DNA of 64,000 nt from Myxococcales bacterium (GTDB lineage: Bacteria; Myxococcota_A; Polyangia; Polyangiales; Polyangiaceae). The translations under genes were made by a program, and so were the position numbers. Location of the stretch: positions 1 to 64,000 of the forward strand of contig JACRDA010000042.1 of the NCBI GenBank assembly GCA_016212965.1. Direction: 5' to 3'. Positions 35,733 to 44,553 of this stretch are shown here, piece by piece. The notes under the pieces were generated by a model. It saw nothing but the letters and a program-made list of their open reading frames with translations. It did not search any database and was not told the origin of the DNA. Positions within the stretch are counted from its first letter, which is position 1. Every line of letters begins with the position of its first letter.

Positions 35733-36215
35733 TCAGCCCCCGGTCGAGCCGTAGCCTCCGCTGCCGCGCGCGGTCGGCCCGAGATCCGCCACGAGCACCG
35801 GCAGCGCGCGTGCGACCGGGGCGAGGACGAGCTGCGCGATGCGCGCACCGGGCTCGACCACGAAGGGCTCCGTGCCGTGGTTGACGAGCAGCACCTTCAC
35901 CTCGCCGCGGTAGTCGGCGTCGACGGTGCCGGGCGAGTTGAGGACCGTGACGCCGTGGCGCAGGGCGAGTCCGCTGCGCGGTCGCACCTGGCCCTCGTAG
36001 CCGGGCGGGATCGCCACCGCGAGCCCCGTCCCGACGAGCGCGCGGCCGCCGCGCGGCAAGGTCACGGGCGCGGCGAGGTCGGCGCAGAGGTCGAGCCCCG
36101 CCGCGAGCTCGCTGTGGTAGCGGGGCAGCGGCGCCTCGGACGCGCCCACGCGCGCGAACAGGAGTGCGACCGGGGCGCGAGCGGCGCCGGCGGTCGGGTC
36201 GTCAGCTCCCGGCAT
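35733..36215 (-). CDS. dut: dUTP diphosphatase
   Basis: Trimeric dUTPase hydrolyses dUTP to dUMP and PPi, keeping uracil out of DNA and supplying dTMP synthesis. The 160-residue protein has all five motifs: '[12 protein letters not shown]' (1), '[12 protein letters not shown]' (2), '[20 protein letters not shown]' (3), '[10 protein letters not shown]' (4) and '[11 protein letters not shown]' (5, Tyr replacing the usual Phe). The start lies 14 nt inside the end of the upstream M50 peptidase gene, so the two are cotranscribed. Confidence 0.95.
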   Translation of the reverse strand: MPGADDPTAGAARAPVALLFARVGASEAPLPRYHSELAAGLDLCADLAAPVTLPRGGRALVGTGLAVAIPPGYEGQVRPRSGLALRHGVTVLNSPGTVDADYRGEVKVLLVNHGTEPFVVEPGARIAQLVLAPVARALPVLVADLGPTARGSGGYGSTGG

Positions 36216-37596
36216 CGGCCCTCGGCAAGAGCGCGTCGAGCTCGCCGGCGGCGCGCAGCCCCTCGAGCGCCGCGTCGGACCAGGCCCGTGCCGTGTCCGT
36301 GAAGCCGGCCGCCACCGCGCGCCGCAACAGGGCGAGGGCCGCCGTGTCGTCGCCCTCGAGCGCCCGGGAGCGGGCCGCCTCGTAGGCGTCGTCCGGCCGG
36401 CCCGAGCGCGTGAACATCGACTCGTTCAGGCGCGAGGCCCACTCGTACGCCCCGGCGTCGAAGGCGACACGCGCCATCTGCCGCGTGTCGTCGTCGCTCA
36501 GCGAGTCGACGATGTCGTAGGCGATGGCCGCGGCGCGGGCGATCTCGCCCCGGGCGATGAGGACCTGGATGAGGAGCCCCACGACCTCCTTGCGCTGGTC
36601 GCCCTTGGCCCGCGCGGCCTCGAGCACCTTGCGCGCGGCATCGACCTCGCCCTCGGCGCGCAGGATCGAGGCGGCGAGCGCGGCGTCGATCGGACCGATG
36701 CGCTCGAGCTCGGCCACGGCGCGGCGCGCCTCGGGGAGTCGATCGCGCAGCAGCTGTGCCCATGCCACGACCTCGAGCGCCTGGGTCCGCGCCTCGTCCG
36801 GAAGCTCGCTCGCGAGCAGCACCTCGGCGATGGCGATCGCGTGCTCGTGCTCGTCTTCGGCGAGCGCCTTCTTCGCGGCTGCGATCTGCCCCGCGAGCTC
36901 GGCCGGCAGCGGCGGCGCCGTGCGCTCGCGGCGGGCCGGCGCGGCGTGGGCGGTGCCGTCGGCCTCGGCCCGGAAGCGTTGGTAGCTCTGGACGGCGCCC
37001 ATGCCGACCAGGAACGGGATCCACATGCTCTGCTCGGCGATGAGGAAGTAGCCGGCGATGGCGAGGCCGCACACGAGCGAGACGACGGCCGTCGTGCGCA
37101 TGCGCTTCGGCCCGAGGACGTGCTCGAGAATGTGGCCCCCGTCGAAGGGCAGGACCGGGATCAGGTTGAACAGGCCCCACACCCAGTTGATCCACAGCAG
37201 ATACTCGGCCGCGAAGCGCGCGAGCCCGGGCATCGAGCCCCACGCCTCCGGAGCCAGGTACTTGATTCCGAACAGGATTCCGGCGAGAACGAAGCCCGCC
37301 CCGGGTCCGGCGAAGGAGATGAGCACGCGCCCGGGGCGGCTCACGCGGACGGTGCCGGGACGCCAGGCGGTCAGGCCACCGAGCATGTACAGGGTGACGG
37401 TCGGCTCCATGCGGTAGCGGCGGACGGCGATGGCGTGGCCGAACTCGTGCACGAGGATCGAGAGGAAGATGATCGGGATGCCGAGGAGGAACTCGAGGGT
37501 CTTGCCGGCCGTGAGCATCGGGAACCCGAAGAACACGCACATGAGCCAGAAGCCCGGATGGACCTCCACGGGGACGCTGAACAGCCGGAACCGCAT
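36202..37596 (-). CDS. Site-2-protease-like M50 metallopeptidase with C-terminal helical repeats
   Basis: An intramembrane zinc metalloprotease of 464 residues. The zinc motif H50-E-F-G-H54 lies in '[17 protein letters not shown]' within a membrane helix. The third ligand is the Asp in '[19 protein letters not shown]' near residue 170. About five or six membrane segments occupy residues 12-250. Residues ~260-460 are TPR-like helical repeats ('[20 protein letters not shown]', '[19 protein letters not shown]'), probably cytoplasmic and substrate-recruiting. No PDZ domain is visible, so it is not RseP. A -10-like TAGGAT (37606-37611) lies 9 nt before the ATG. dut overlaps its 3' end. Confidence 0.87.
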   Translation of the reverse strand: MRFRLFSVPVEVHPGFWLMCVFFGFPMLTAGKTLEFLLGIPIIFLSILVHEFGHAIAVRRYRMEPTVTLYMLGGLTAWRPGTVRVSRPGRVLISFAGPGAGFVLAGILFGIKYLAPEAWGSMPGLARFAAEYLLWINWVWGLFNLIPVLPFDGGHILEHVLGPKRMRTTAVVSLVCGLAIAGYFLIAEQSMWIPFLVGMGAVQSYQRFRAEADGTAHAAPARRERTAPPLPAELAGQIAAAKKALAEDEHEHAIAIAEVLLASELPDEARTQALEVVAWAQLLRDRLPEARRAVAELERIGPIDAALAASILRAEGEVDAARKVLEAARAKGDQRKEVVGLLIQVLIARGEIARAAAIAYDIVDSLSDDDTRQMARVAFDAGAYEWASRLNESMFTRSGRPDDAYEAARSRALEGDDTAALALLRRAVAAGFTDTARAWSDAALEGLRAAGELDALLPRADAGS

Positions 37597-37636
37597 GTCG
37601 CGCCTATCCTAACACCCGCCATGTAGGTGCGCTTGC

Positions 37637-37768
37637 TCAGCGGCTCGGCGTGTTGAGCGGACAGCCGCAATCCTTGGGGGGCGGCGGAGCGGGGGCGGCC
37701 TGCTTCGGGGCCCAGGTGACGCAGCCGCCGAGCGCGACGGCGAGTAGACCGAGGACGAGGCAACGCAT
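37637..37768 (-). CDS. Small lipoprotein, 43 aa
   Basis: Begins MRCLVLGLLAVALGGC, a complete signal peptide with lipobox LGGC, and the mature part is only about 28 residues, Pro/Ala-rich with two further Cys ('PKDCGCPLNTPSR'). It is too short to assign a function. It lies 40 nt upstream of the M50 peptidase gene on the same strand. The good lipobox argues that it is real. Confidence 0.6.
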   Translation of the reverse strand: MRCLVLGLLAVALGGCVTWAPKQAAPAPPPPKDCGCPLNTPSR

Positions 37769-37859
37769 GGCTCGAGGACGAGTAGGCCCGCGCGGCGCGG
37801 GCGCGTCAACTTTCGGTGGCGCGCGTGGCGGCTCGCCCGACGCGCCTGGCGCTCCCGAC

Positions 37860-38120
37860 TCACGGCTTCTGCGGCGTCGCCTTGCACTGCTCGATGGGCA
37901 GGGTGGGGAGCGCGGTCGGCGCGGGGGCGCTCGCGGCGCACTCCTCGCCGGCGGTCGGCGCCCCCGCGGTCGAGCCGGTCTTCGGCTCGGGGTGGGTGCA
38001 TGCGCCCGCGCCCGCGACGAGCGTCGCGGCGAGCGCACCGATGACGGCCGAGGCCGCTCCCCGCCGCGCTCGCGCCCGCTCTACGTCGTCTGTCGCCCGT
38101 TCGATGGTGCGCCGTCCCAT
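37860..38120 (-). CDS. Small lipoprotein, 86 aa
   Basis: An Arg-rich N-terminus is followed by a hydrophobic core and lipobox ('VIGALAATLVAGAGAC'), then a short Pro/Ala/Thr-rich mature chain with two more Cys. The n-region is long (~23 residues). No homology is recognised. It is divergent from the FGE-like lipoprotein gene. Confidence 0.5.
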   Translation of the reverse strand: MGRRTIERATDDVERARARRGAASAVIGALAATLVAGAGACTHPEPKTGSTAGAPTAGEECAASAPAPTALPTLPIEQCKATPQKP

Positions 38121-38238
38121 GTCGCAGCTCCCGGCCCGTGTGACCGGATCCTACTACGCCCGGGGCGCGCACGCCCGCCCGGTCCTTGCCCCTTGCCACG
38201 CGCGGCGGGCGGGTGCACCTCTGTCGGAACGGCGAAAC

Positions 38239-39297
38239 ATGCGACGTCGGCGAGACAGCGCGGACCGCGGCGGTGCCCCGGTTCACCTCGCGACCGCGGC
38301 CCTGCTCGTGGGTCTCGCGGCGCTCGGGCTCGGGTGTCGCGACGACTCGCGGGCGAGCCCGACCGCGAGCGGCTCGAGCGGGGCGACCGCGGGCGAACCG
38401 AGCGGTGAGCCGTCGTCGACGCGCGAGGGTGGACCCGCCGATGCGGGCCTCGACGCCGCGCCTCCCGAGGACGCCGCTCCGCCCCCGCCGCCCGAGCGGC
38501 GCTGCCCGCTCGACATGGTGCGGGTGGATCGGCGCTACTGCATCGATCGCTACGAGGCCATGCTCGTCGCCAAGGGCACCGAGGAGCTGCGCCTGTCGCC
38601 CTACTACTCGCCGACGCGCAAGTGGGCCCTCTACGCCGTCAAGGAGTGGCAGAAGGGGCGGCTCGACATCGGGGACGCGAAGGCGCGCGCCATGCCGCTT
38701 CCGAACCTGCCCGACTTCCAGCGCGAGCGCGACGTCGCGCCGGTGGCGCTGTCGCGCAAGGGCGTGACCCCGAACGGCCACACGAGCGGCGTCGAGGCGA
38801 AGGCCGCGTGCGAGAACGCCGGCAAGCGCCTCTGCACCTTCGAGGAGTGGCGCCTCGCCTGCGGGGGCGAGCGCCGGCTCAAGTACCCCTACGGCGAGAA
38901 GTACGAGCAGGGCGCCTGCAACGTGTTCCGCGAGGCCCACCCGGCGGCCGTGCTCCACGACAACCCCGCCGTGGGGCACAACGACCCGCGGCTGAACCTG
39001 GTCGAGTCGAAAGGCAAGCCGCTGCTGCGCAAGACCGGCTCGTCGCCGCGCTGCAAGAGCGAGTGGGACGGCGACGCCGCGTACGACATGGTCGGCAACG
39101 TGGACGAGTGGTTCGAGGGTGATCCGAGCGGGGGCTTCGGCGGCGGCTTCTACGCGCGCGCGACCAAGGAAGGCTGCGACTGGTACACGACCAAGCACCC
39201 GTTCCCGTACGCGGACTACTCGCTGGGGGTGCGGTGCTGTGCGGATCTGCTGCCGCCAGGGGTCGCACCCCCGTCCGCGCCCGACGGCGAGGAGTGA
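38239..39297 (+). CDS. FGE/sulfatase-modifying-factor-like lipoprotein (copy 1)
   Basis: I chose ATG 38239 (352 aa). The signal peptide ends in lipobox 'LVGLAALGLGC', followed by a Ser/Gly/Pro linker (~35-90). The formylglycine-generating-enzyme-like domain then shows 'CPLDMVRVDRRYCIDRYEAM', 'ENAGKRLCTFEEWRLACGGE', 'YPYGEKYEQGACN', 'YDMVGNVDEWFEG' and the end 'LGVRCCAD'. The domain appears exported and lacks the canonical catalytic C-terminal Cys spacing of true FGE, so a binding or structural role is likely. A diverged copy lies at 43479-44525. Confidence 0.82.
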   Translation: MRRRRDSADRGGAPVHLATAALLVGLAALGLGCRDDSRASPTASGSSGATAGEPSGEPSSTREGGPADAGLDAAPPEDAAPPPPPERRCPLDMVRVDRRYCIDRYEAMLVAKGTEELRLSPYYSPTRKWALYAVKEWQKGRLDIGDAKARAMPLPNLPDFQRERDVAPVALSRKGVTPNGHTSGVEAKAACENAGKRLCTFEEWRLACGGERRLKYPYGEKYEQGACNVFREAHPAAVLHDNPAVGHNDPRLNLVESKGKPLLRKTGSSPRCKSEWDGDAAYDMVGNVDEWFEGDPSGGFGGGFYARATKEGCDWYTTKHPFPYADYSLGVRCCADLLPPGVAPPSAPDGEE

Positions 39298-39345
39298 AGC
39301 GAGGCGCCGGACGGCGGGCCGGGCGCCCGGTCGCGCCGCGCGGGC

Positions 39346-40434
39346 TCAGCCGTGCGCCTTGTGGAACTCGCCCATGAAGGCGACGAGCGCCTCGACCGAG
39401 GCGAGGGGGACGGCATTGTAGATCGACGCGCGGATGCCGCCCGTCGAGCGATGGCCCTTGAGCCCGATCATCCCGCGCTCGGTCGCCTGCTTCACGAAGG
39501 CCGCCTCGAGCTCCTCGGTCGGGAGGCGGAAGCCGACGTTCATCGTCGAGCGGCTGTCCCTCTCGACCGGGCAGCGGAAGAAGTCGGGCGCCGCGTCGAT
39601 GGCAGCGTAGAGCGTGTCGGCCTTCTTGCGGTTCGCGCGCTCGACGGCGGGCAGACCGCCCTCGCGCTTCACGTGCTCGAGCACGTTGCGCATGATGTAG
39701 ATGCCCCAGGTGTTGGGCGTGTTGTAGAGCGAGGCGTTCTTCGCGTGCGTCGCGTAGCGCAGGATGGTCGGGATGTCGGTGCGCGCCTTGTCGAGCCAGC
39801 TCTTCTTCACGATGACGACGGCGAGCCCGGACGGCCCGACGTTCTTCTGGGCGCCGGCGTAGATGAGCGCGTAGCGGCTCACGTCGATGGGCTTCCACAG
39901 GAAATCGCTCGACATGTCCGCCACGAGCGGGAGCTCGCCGGTCTCGGGCACGTAGTGCCACTGCGTGCCGAAGAGGGTGTTGTTCGTGGTGATGTGGACG
40001 TAGGCGGCCTTCGGGTCGAGCGCGAGCTCGCTCTGCTTCGGGATGCGGCGGTAGCGGCCGTCCTCGCAGGTCGTGGCGGCGACGCGCGCGGTGCCGACGC
40101 GCTTGGCCTCCTCGAAGGCCTTCTCGCTCCAGCCGCCGGTGAGCACGTAGTCCGCGCTCGCCCCGGCGGGCAGGAAGTTCATCGGCAGCATGGCGAACTG
40201 CAGGCTCGCGCCGCCCTGCAGCAGCAGCACCTCGTGGCTGTCACCGAAGCCGAGCAGCTCGCGCGTGAGCGCGATCGCGGCGGCGTGCACCTCGTCGTAC
40301 GCCTTGCCGCGATGGCTGTGCTCCATGATGCTCATGCCCGTGCCGCGGTAGTCGCAGAGCTCCTGCTGCGCGAGCTCGAGCACGGGGAGGGGGAGGGCAG
40401 CCGGACCAGCGTTGAAGTTGTGTACCCGCGACAT
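39346..40434 (-). CDS. serC: Phosphoserine aminotransferase
   Basis: SerC makes 3-phosphoserine from 3-phosphohydroxypyruvate and glutamate for serine (and pyridoxine) synthesis. I chose ATG 40434 (362 aa), giving [20 protein letters not shown]. Motifs: '[19 protein letters not shown]' near residue 40, '[19 protein letters not shown]', the PLP-lysine in '[19 protein letters not shown]' near 197, and '[19 protein letters not shown]' near 335. A -10-like TATACG (40441-40446) lies 6 nt upstream. Confidence 0.96.
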   Translation of the reverse strand: MSRVHNFNAGPAALPLPVLELAQQELCDYRGTGMSIMEHSHRGKAYDEVHAAAIALTRELLGFGDSHEVLLLQGGASLQFAMLPMNFLPAGASADYVLTGGWSEKAFEEAKRVGTARVAATTCEDGRYRRIPKQSELALDPKAAYVHITTNNTLFGTQWHYVPETGELPLVADMSSDFLWKPIDVSRYALIYAGAQKNVGPSGLAVVIVKKSWLDKARTDIPTILRYATHAKNASLYNTPNTWGIYIMRNVLEHVKREGGLPAVERANRKKADTLYAAIDAAPDFFRCPVERDSRSTMNVGFRLPTEELEAAFVKQATERGMIGLKGHRSTGGIRASIYNAVPLASVEALVAFMGEFHKAHG

Positions 40435-40494
40435 GGCCGCCGTATAGCACCGCCTGGCGCGGGGCGTCACGACGCCGGGCAAGACCCGACGCTC

Positions 40495-41121
40495 TCAGGG
40501 CAGGCGCAGGCTCGCGAGGAGCGCGTCGAAGCCGGACTTCGCGGCCTCGACGGTGGCGCGCGGGCCGGTCAGCTTGAAGAAGTACGCCTGCGGGCGCGTG
40601 GGCACGACGGCCGCGAGCATGGCCCAGCCCGGGCGGGGCTCGGTCTTCTCGCCGGGCATGCCGCTGCCCTTGAAGGCGCCGTGGAGCTCGACCAGGGTGA
40701 GCTTCATGCCCGCGATCTGGCGCTCGTCCACTTTCAGGGGGTCCGTGCGATCGAGCTCGAACTGGCTCTTCCAGCGCTCGATGTTCTGTCCGACCCCGCC
40801 GCCCGCCACGACGACCGTGAGCTCGCCGTCCGCGGCGTCGCCCGGGGCGCGCGGCACGCGGTAGGCGGCCTTGCGGAAGGCTCCCTGGGCCGGGATCACC
40901 TCCCATGCGACCGGCGCGTCCCACGCGATGTCGGGGGCGAAGGGATGCGAGCCGCGGATGCCGGAGCTCGTCGTCGCCCCGGTCGTGCCGGAGGCGGTCG
41001 CGCCGCCTGCGGCAGGCTCCTGCGCGTCGCCGCCGCAGGCCGTCGCGAGCCCGAGCGCGAGCCCGAGCACGATGCACGACGCGGCAGGCGCGGACCTGCC
41101 GACGCGACGTGTCGGGCTCAC
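40495..41121 (-). CDS. Lipoprotein, 208 aa, function unknown
   Basis: Starts at GTG 41121, overlapping the stop of the acyl-CoA dehydrogenase gene (GTGA). The signal peptide ends in 'GLALGLATACGG' (lipobox ATAC). After a Thr/Ser/Gly linker the mature domain has the pattern 'IAWDAPVAWEVIP', 'RKAAYRVPRAPGD', 'ELTVVVAGGGVGQNIERWKS' and 'VVPTRPQAYFFKLTGPRATV'. This resembles widespread periplasmic proteins of unknown function in planctomycetes and myxobacteria with an amino-acid-poor beta fold. No catalytic motif is visible. Confidence 0.78.
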   Translation of the reverse strand: MSPTRRVGRSAPAASCIVLGLALGLATACGGDAQEPAAGGATASGTTGATTSSGIRGSHPFAPDIAWDAPVAWEVIPAQGAFRKAAYRVPRAPGDAADGELTVVVAGGGVGQNIERWKSQFELDRTDPLKVDERQIAGMKLTLVELHGAFKGSGMPGEKTEPRPGWAMLAAVVPTRPQAYFFKLTGPRATVEAAKSGFDALLASLRLP

Positions 41122-42275
41122 GAGCCGTAGCCCTCCGACTTGCTGATGAGCTCGTTCATGATCTCGCGCGTCCCGCCACCGATGGGATAGAGGCGCGCGT
41201 CGCGGTACAGGCGCTCGACCACCGTCTCGCGCATGTAGCCCGCCCCGCCGTGGAGCTGCACGGCTTCGTCGCACACGTAGGAGCACATGTCGCTCGCGGC
41301 GTTCTTCGCCATGGCGGCGAGCGCCGGCGAGGCATCGCCCCGGAGGTACCGGAGCAGCACCTCGTGCACGAGCGCGCGGCTCGCGGCGATGCGGGTCGCC
41401 ATGTCGGCGAGCTTGTGGCGCGTCACCTGGAAGCCGACGATCGGACGGCCGAAGGCGGCGCGCTCGCGCGCGTAGGCGAGCGACTCGGCGTGGGCCAGGA
41501 GCGCGATGGCGACGCAGTTCGAGGCGAGCATGAGCCGCTCGGCGACGAAGTTCATCATGATCGGGACGAAGCCAGCGTTCTCGAGGCCGATGAGGTTCGC
41601 GGCCGGCACGCGGCAGTCCTCGAAGAAGAGCTCCGCCGTGTCGCTCGCCCACCAGCCCGTCTTCTTGAGCTTCTTGCTGACGCCGAAGCCCGGTGTGCCG
41701 CGCTCGACGACGAGGAGCGACACCCCGGCGTGCCCCGGCCCGCCCGTGCGGACCGCCGTGGTCACGAGGTCCGCGCGGCAGCCCGAGGTGATGAAGGTCT
41801 TGCTCCCGTTGACGACGAAGTCGGCGCCGTCGCGCACCGCCCGCGTGGCGAGCGCCGCGACGTCGCTGCCCGCGCCGGGCTCGGTGATGGCGAGGGCGGC
41901 GATGCGCTCGCCGCGGAGCACCGGCGGGACGAAGCGCTGCTGCTGCTCCGGCGTCCCGAAGCGGACGATGGGCGGGAGCGCGATCGCGTGGCTCCCGAGG
42001 CTGGCGACGGCCCCCACGCTCTTGCCGTGCAGGATGAGCTCCTCGCTCACCGCGAGCGCATGGGAGGCGTCGCCGCCGGCGCCTCCGAGCTCCTCGGGGT
42101 AGGACAGCCCGAGCAGCCCGGCGGCGGCGAGCTCGCCGTAGAGCTCGCGCGGGAACTCGCCGGCCTCGTCCCAGGCATGGGCGTGAGGGGCGATGCGCTC
42201 GCGCGCAAAGCGCCGCGCCTGCTCGCGCAGCGCGGCGTGGGTCTCGGTCTCGTGCAGCGGGGCAGGGAAGGCCAC
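41118..42275 (-). CDS. Acyl-CoA dehydrogenase
   Basis: FAD-dependent alpha,beta-dehydrogenation of acyl-CoA, 385 residues, single-domain length. Motifs: 'LAITEPGAGSDVAALATRAV' near residue 120 (flavin/substrate), 'TSGCRADLVTTAVRTGG', 'YARERAAFGRPIVGFQVTRH' near 260, and 'QLHGGAGYMRETVVERLYRD' near 345. At the C-terminus the usual YEGT catalytic Glu is replaced (PIGGGTREIM). The Glu in 'FVAERLMLA' is at the position used by LCAD and isovaleryl-CoA dehydrogenases, so I infer an LCAD/IVD-type active site. Substrate chain length is unknown. It is coupled to the downstream lipoprotein gene. Confidence 0.92.
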   Translation of the reverse strand: MAFPAPLHETETHAALREQARRFARERIAPHAHAWDEAGEFPRELYGELAAAGLLGLSYPEELGGAGGDASHALAVSEELILHGKSVGAVASLGSHAIALPPIVRFGTPEQQQRFVPPVLRGERIAALAITEPGAGSDVAALATRAVRDGADFVVNGSKTFITSGCRADLVTTAVRTGGPGHAGVSLLVVERGTPGFGVSKKLKKTGWWASDTAELFFEDCRVPAANLIGLENAGFVPIMMNFVAERLMLASNCVAIALLAHAESLAYARERAAFGRPIVGFQVTRHKLADMATRIAASRALVHEVLLRYLRGDASPALAAMAKNAASDMCSYVCDEAVQLHGGAGYMRETVVERLYRDARLYPIGGGTREIMNELISKSEGYGS

Positions 42276-42348
42276 CTCGACGGGCTACGCCGAGCCGCCC
42301 TCGGTGGCAAGCGCGCCGGCCGGTCGACGGCGTGGCCCCGGGGCGCGG

Positions 42349-43359
42349 TCAGGGCGGCAGCGTGCAGCCGGCCTCGAGCTCGGCTGCGCTCGCCGCGAAC
42401 TCGGCCGCGAGCTGCATCGAGTCGGCGCAGCCGCCGGCCGAATTCGTCGTCGAGCACCAGTCGCCCTGCAGGACGATCTCGCTGTTGGCATCGCGCAGGC
42501 ACTTCTTCGGGGAGCTCTGATCTGCGTAGAGCGTGTCGTTCGCACCGAGGAGCACGCACAAGGTCTTGCCGAGCTCGGCCACGACCACGGTGTCGGCCTC
42601 CTCGAGCGTGATGTAGGCCGCCATGGTGGCGTCGTTCAGGTAGTAGTCGATGCCGAGGTCCAGGTTCGGCTTGCAGTTGTTGAGCGGCTGCAGGCCCTGC
42701 CAGTTGAAGCCGCCGATGCAGTTGTGGTCGGCGGAGACCTTCGCCTCGGTGATCATGAGCTGGTGCAGCGGCAGGAGCACCGTGCTCGTGGCGGTGATGT
42801 CGAGGTAGACCGGCACGGTCAGGTCCGCCAGCGGACCCGCGGTGAACGTCCCGTCGGGCGCGATCGTCGTGGCGATCTGCACGGGGTGGATGTTGGCCAC
42901 GGTGTCGTCCACGAAGCAGTAGCCGCTCGACGGGTCGGTCTTGGGGAGAGCGCCGCCCGTGAGGAGCATGTTCGTGGTCGTGTCGAAGTGCAGGAGCCAC
43001 GAGAAGGTGCCCTTGCCCGACACGTTGCACTGCGGCAGGTTGATGTTGACGCCGCCGCCGATGAGGCCGGCGATGAACTGCTGCGCGAGTGCCGTCGGCT
43101 TCGTGATGGTGAGCTGCGACAGGCGCAGGGTGAACGCCGGCGCGCCCGCGTTGTCCGTGAGCGCGAGGCAATCGGGGCTGATGGCGGGACAGGTCGGGTC
43201 CGACGGCGCGCAGGTCGGCCCACCCGGCGGTGGGGTGTCGTCGGTCTTGCTGCACGCGGCGGACGCCACGGCGGCCACGGCGGCTCCGAGCCCGAGCCCG
43301 AGCCCGAGCCTCAGCCAACTCACGCGCGCCACCCGCCCGACCGTTCGATTCGAAGCCAT
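42349..43359 (-). CDS. Large lipoprotein, 336 aa, function unknown
   Basis: Starts at ATG 43359. The signal peptide ends in 'AAVAAVASAACSKTDDTPPP' with lipobox SAAC. The mature part (~310 aa) is beta-rich with about ten Cys, including 'QCNVSGKGTFSWLLHFDTTT', 'VPVYLDITATSTVLLPLHQL', 'CIGGFNWQGLQPLNNC' and 'LQGDWCSTTNSAGGC'. The even spacing of Cys suggests disulfides. I do not recognise a family. The start of the mature chain (AACSKT) resembles the lipoprotein at 54556-55650 (AAGCSKT), which may be a distant paralog. Confidence 0.8.
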   Translation of the reverse strand: MASNRTVGRVARVSWLRLGLGLGLGAAVAAVASAACSKTDDTPPPGGPTCAPSDPTCPAISPDCLALTDNAGAPAFTLRLSQLTITKPTALAQQFIAGLIGGGVNINLPQCNVSGKGTFSWLLHFDTTTNMLLTGGALPKTDPSSGYCFVDDTVANIHPVQIATTIAPDGTFTAGPLADLTVPVYLDITATSTVLLPLHQLMITEAKVSADHNCIGGFNWQGLQPLNNCKPNLDLGIDYYLNDATMAAYITLEEADTVVVAELGKTLCVLLGANDTLYADQSSPKKCLRDANSEIVLQGDWCSTTNSAGGCADSMQLAAEFAASAAELEAGCTLPP

Positions 43360-43478
43360 GATTCGCCCTTCCTCGCGGCGCTCCGGCGCCGGCCCGTGTA
43401 CGTCCCCCCAACCTAGCGGTAGCGCGGGCGCGCTGACAATGGGCTTCGGCGTCCCGGCGTCACCGAGCGCGCTCGAGG

Positions 43479-44525
43479 TCAGCGCGTGCCCTCGTCGCTC
43501 CTGCCGCCCGCATCCGCGCAGCAGCGGAAACCCACCTCGTAGCCCGCGTAGTTCTCGTCGTGCGCCGTCACCATCGGCCGGCAGCGGCTGCGGGCCGGAC
43601 CCCACCAGCCGCCCTTGAGGCCGCTCCGGCGCGGGGCGGTCTCGCCCGGGCGCTCCACCCACTCGTTGACGTTGCCGTTGAGGTCGAACACGCCGAAGGG
43701 CGACACGCAGCCCGGCCGCGAGCCCGCCGGCTCGCGCTGGTCGAGCTCCGCGAGGTGGGTGCGGCAGCGCGCGTGCTCCTGGCAGAGATCGTAGGGCACG
43801 AGGATCGACTGGTTCGGCTGGACGTAGGGCTTGTCGACGTTGCAGCGCGTGTCGTCGCGTGCGTAGCCGTAGGAGTACGGCCGCAGATCCTCGCCCTCGC
43901 AGGCGAAGTTGAACTCGTCGGCGGTGCAGAGCCGCTTGTGCACGTCGGCACAGGCGCGGTGCGCCTCGGTCCACGTGCGCAACAGGGCCGGCAGCTCGCC
44001 CTGCCGGTTGGGCCACTCGTAGCGGTCCATGCAGAAGCGCACGGGGCGCCGCTCGCGCGACAGGCAGCGGCTCGGCTCCGCGAAGCGCACACAGCGCTCG
44101 GGCGCGGGGCGCTCGTCGAAGGTCCGGCCCTCGGCCTTCGCCTGCGCGCGGCGCCGCTCCTGCTGCTCGTAGTCCTTGGTGTGCGCGACGCACTTCTGCT
44201 CGACCTCGGGGCAGTAGGCGCCCGCGACCAGCACCATGCCGCCCGGACACGCGCCGCCCGGCGCGATGCTACCGTCCGGTGCGGCGCTCGACCCGAGGGC
44301 CGCGGCCGGCGCGCTCGGCCCCGCGGAGGGTGCGTATCGGACGCTCGCGCCCACCGCGGCCGCCGGGGCGCCCACGCTTGCGGTGACCGCGTGGCTCGGG
44401 CCCGTGAAGGCGTGGGCGGCGCCCGCGTCGCCTTCGTCGCGGCACGCCGCGCCCGCGACCAGCGCCGCAGCGCCCGCAGCCGCCGCGCGGTACCGCCGCG
44501 AGCGCGGCCCGATCAGCCGGTGCAT
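43479..44525 (-). CDS. FGE/sulfatase-modifying-factor-like lipoprotein (copy 2)
   Basis: I chose ATG 44525 (348 aa). The signal peptide has lipobox 'AAALVAGAAC', and a linker of ~60 residues follows. The FGE-like domain has 'CPGGMVLVAGAYCPEVEQKC', 'RFCMDRYEWPNRQGELP', 'VHKRLCTADEFNFACEGEDL', 'GVFDLNGNVNEWVERPG' and the end 'GFRCCAD'. An insertion (~110-170) carries extra Cys. It shares the layout, KRLCT motif and terminal RCCAD with copy 1, so both are probably envelope proteins of one family with a non-catalytic or modified FGE fold. Confidence 0.82.
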   Translation of the reverse strand: MHRLIGPRSRRYRAAAAGAAALVAGAACRDEGDAGAAHAFTGPSHAVTASVGAPAAAVGASVRYAPSAGPSAPAAALGSSAAPDGSIAPGGACPGGMVLVAGAYCPEVEQKCVAHTKDYEQQERRRAQAKAEGRTFDERPAPERCVRFAEPSRCLSRERRPVRFCMDRYEWPNRQGELPALLRTWTEAHRACADVHKRLCTADEFNFACEGEDLRPYSYGYARDDTRCNVDKPYVQPNQSILVPYDLCQEHARCRTHLAELDQREPAGSRPGCVSPFGVFDLNGNVNEWVERPGETAPRRSGLKGGWWGPARSRCRPMVTAHDENYAGYEVGFRCCADAGGRSDEGTR

Positions 44526-44553
44526 GCCTCGGCGCACCTTCGGTTCCGGGCCT

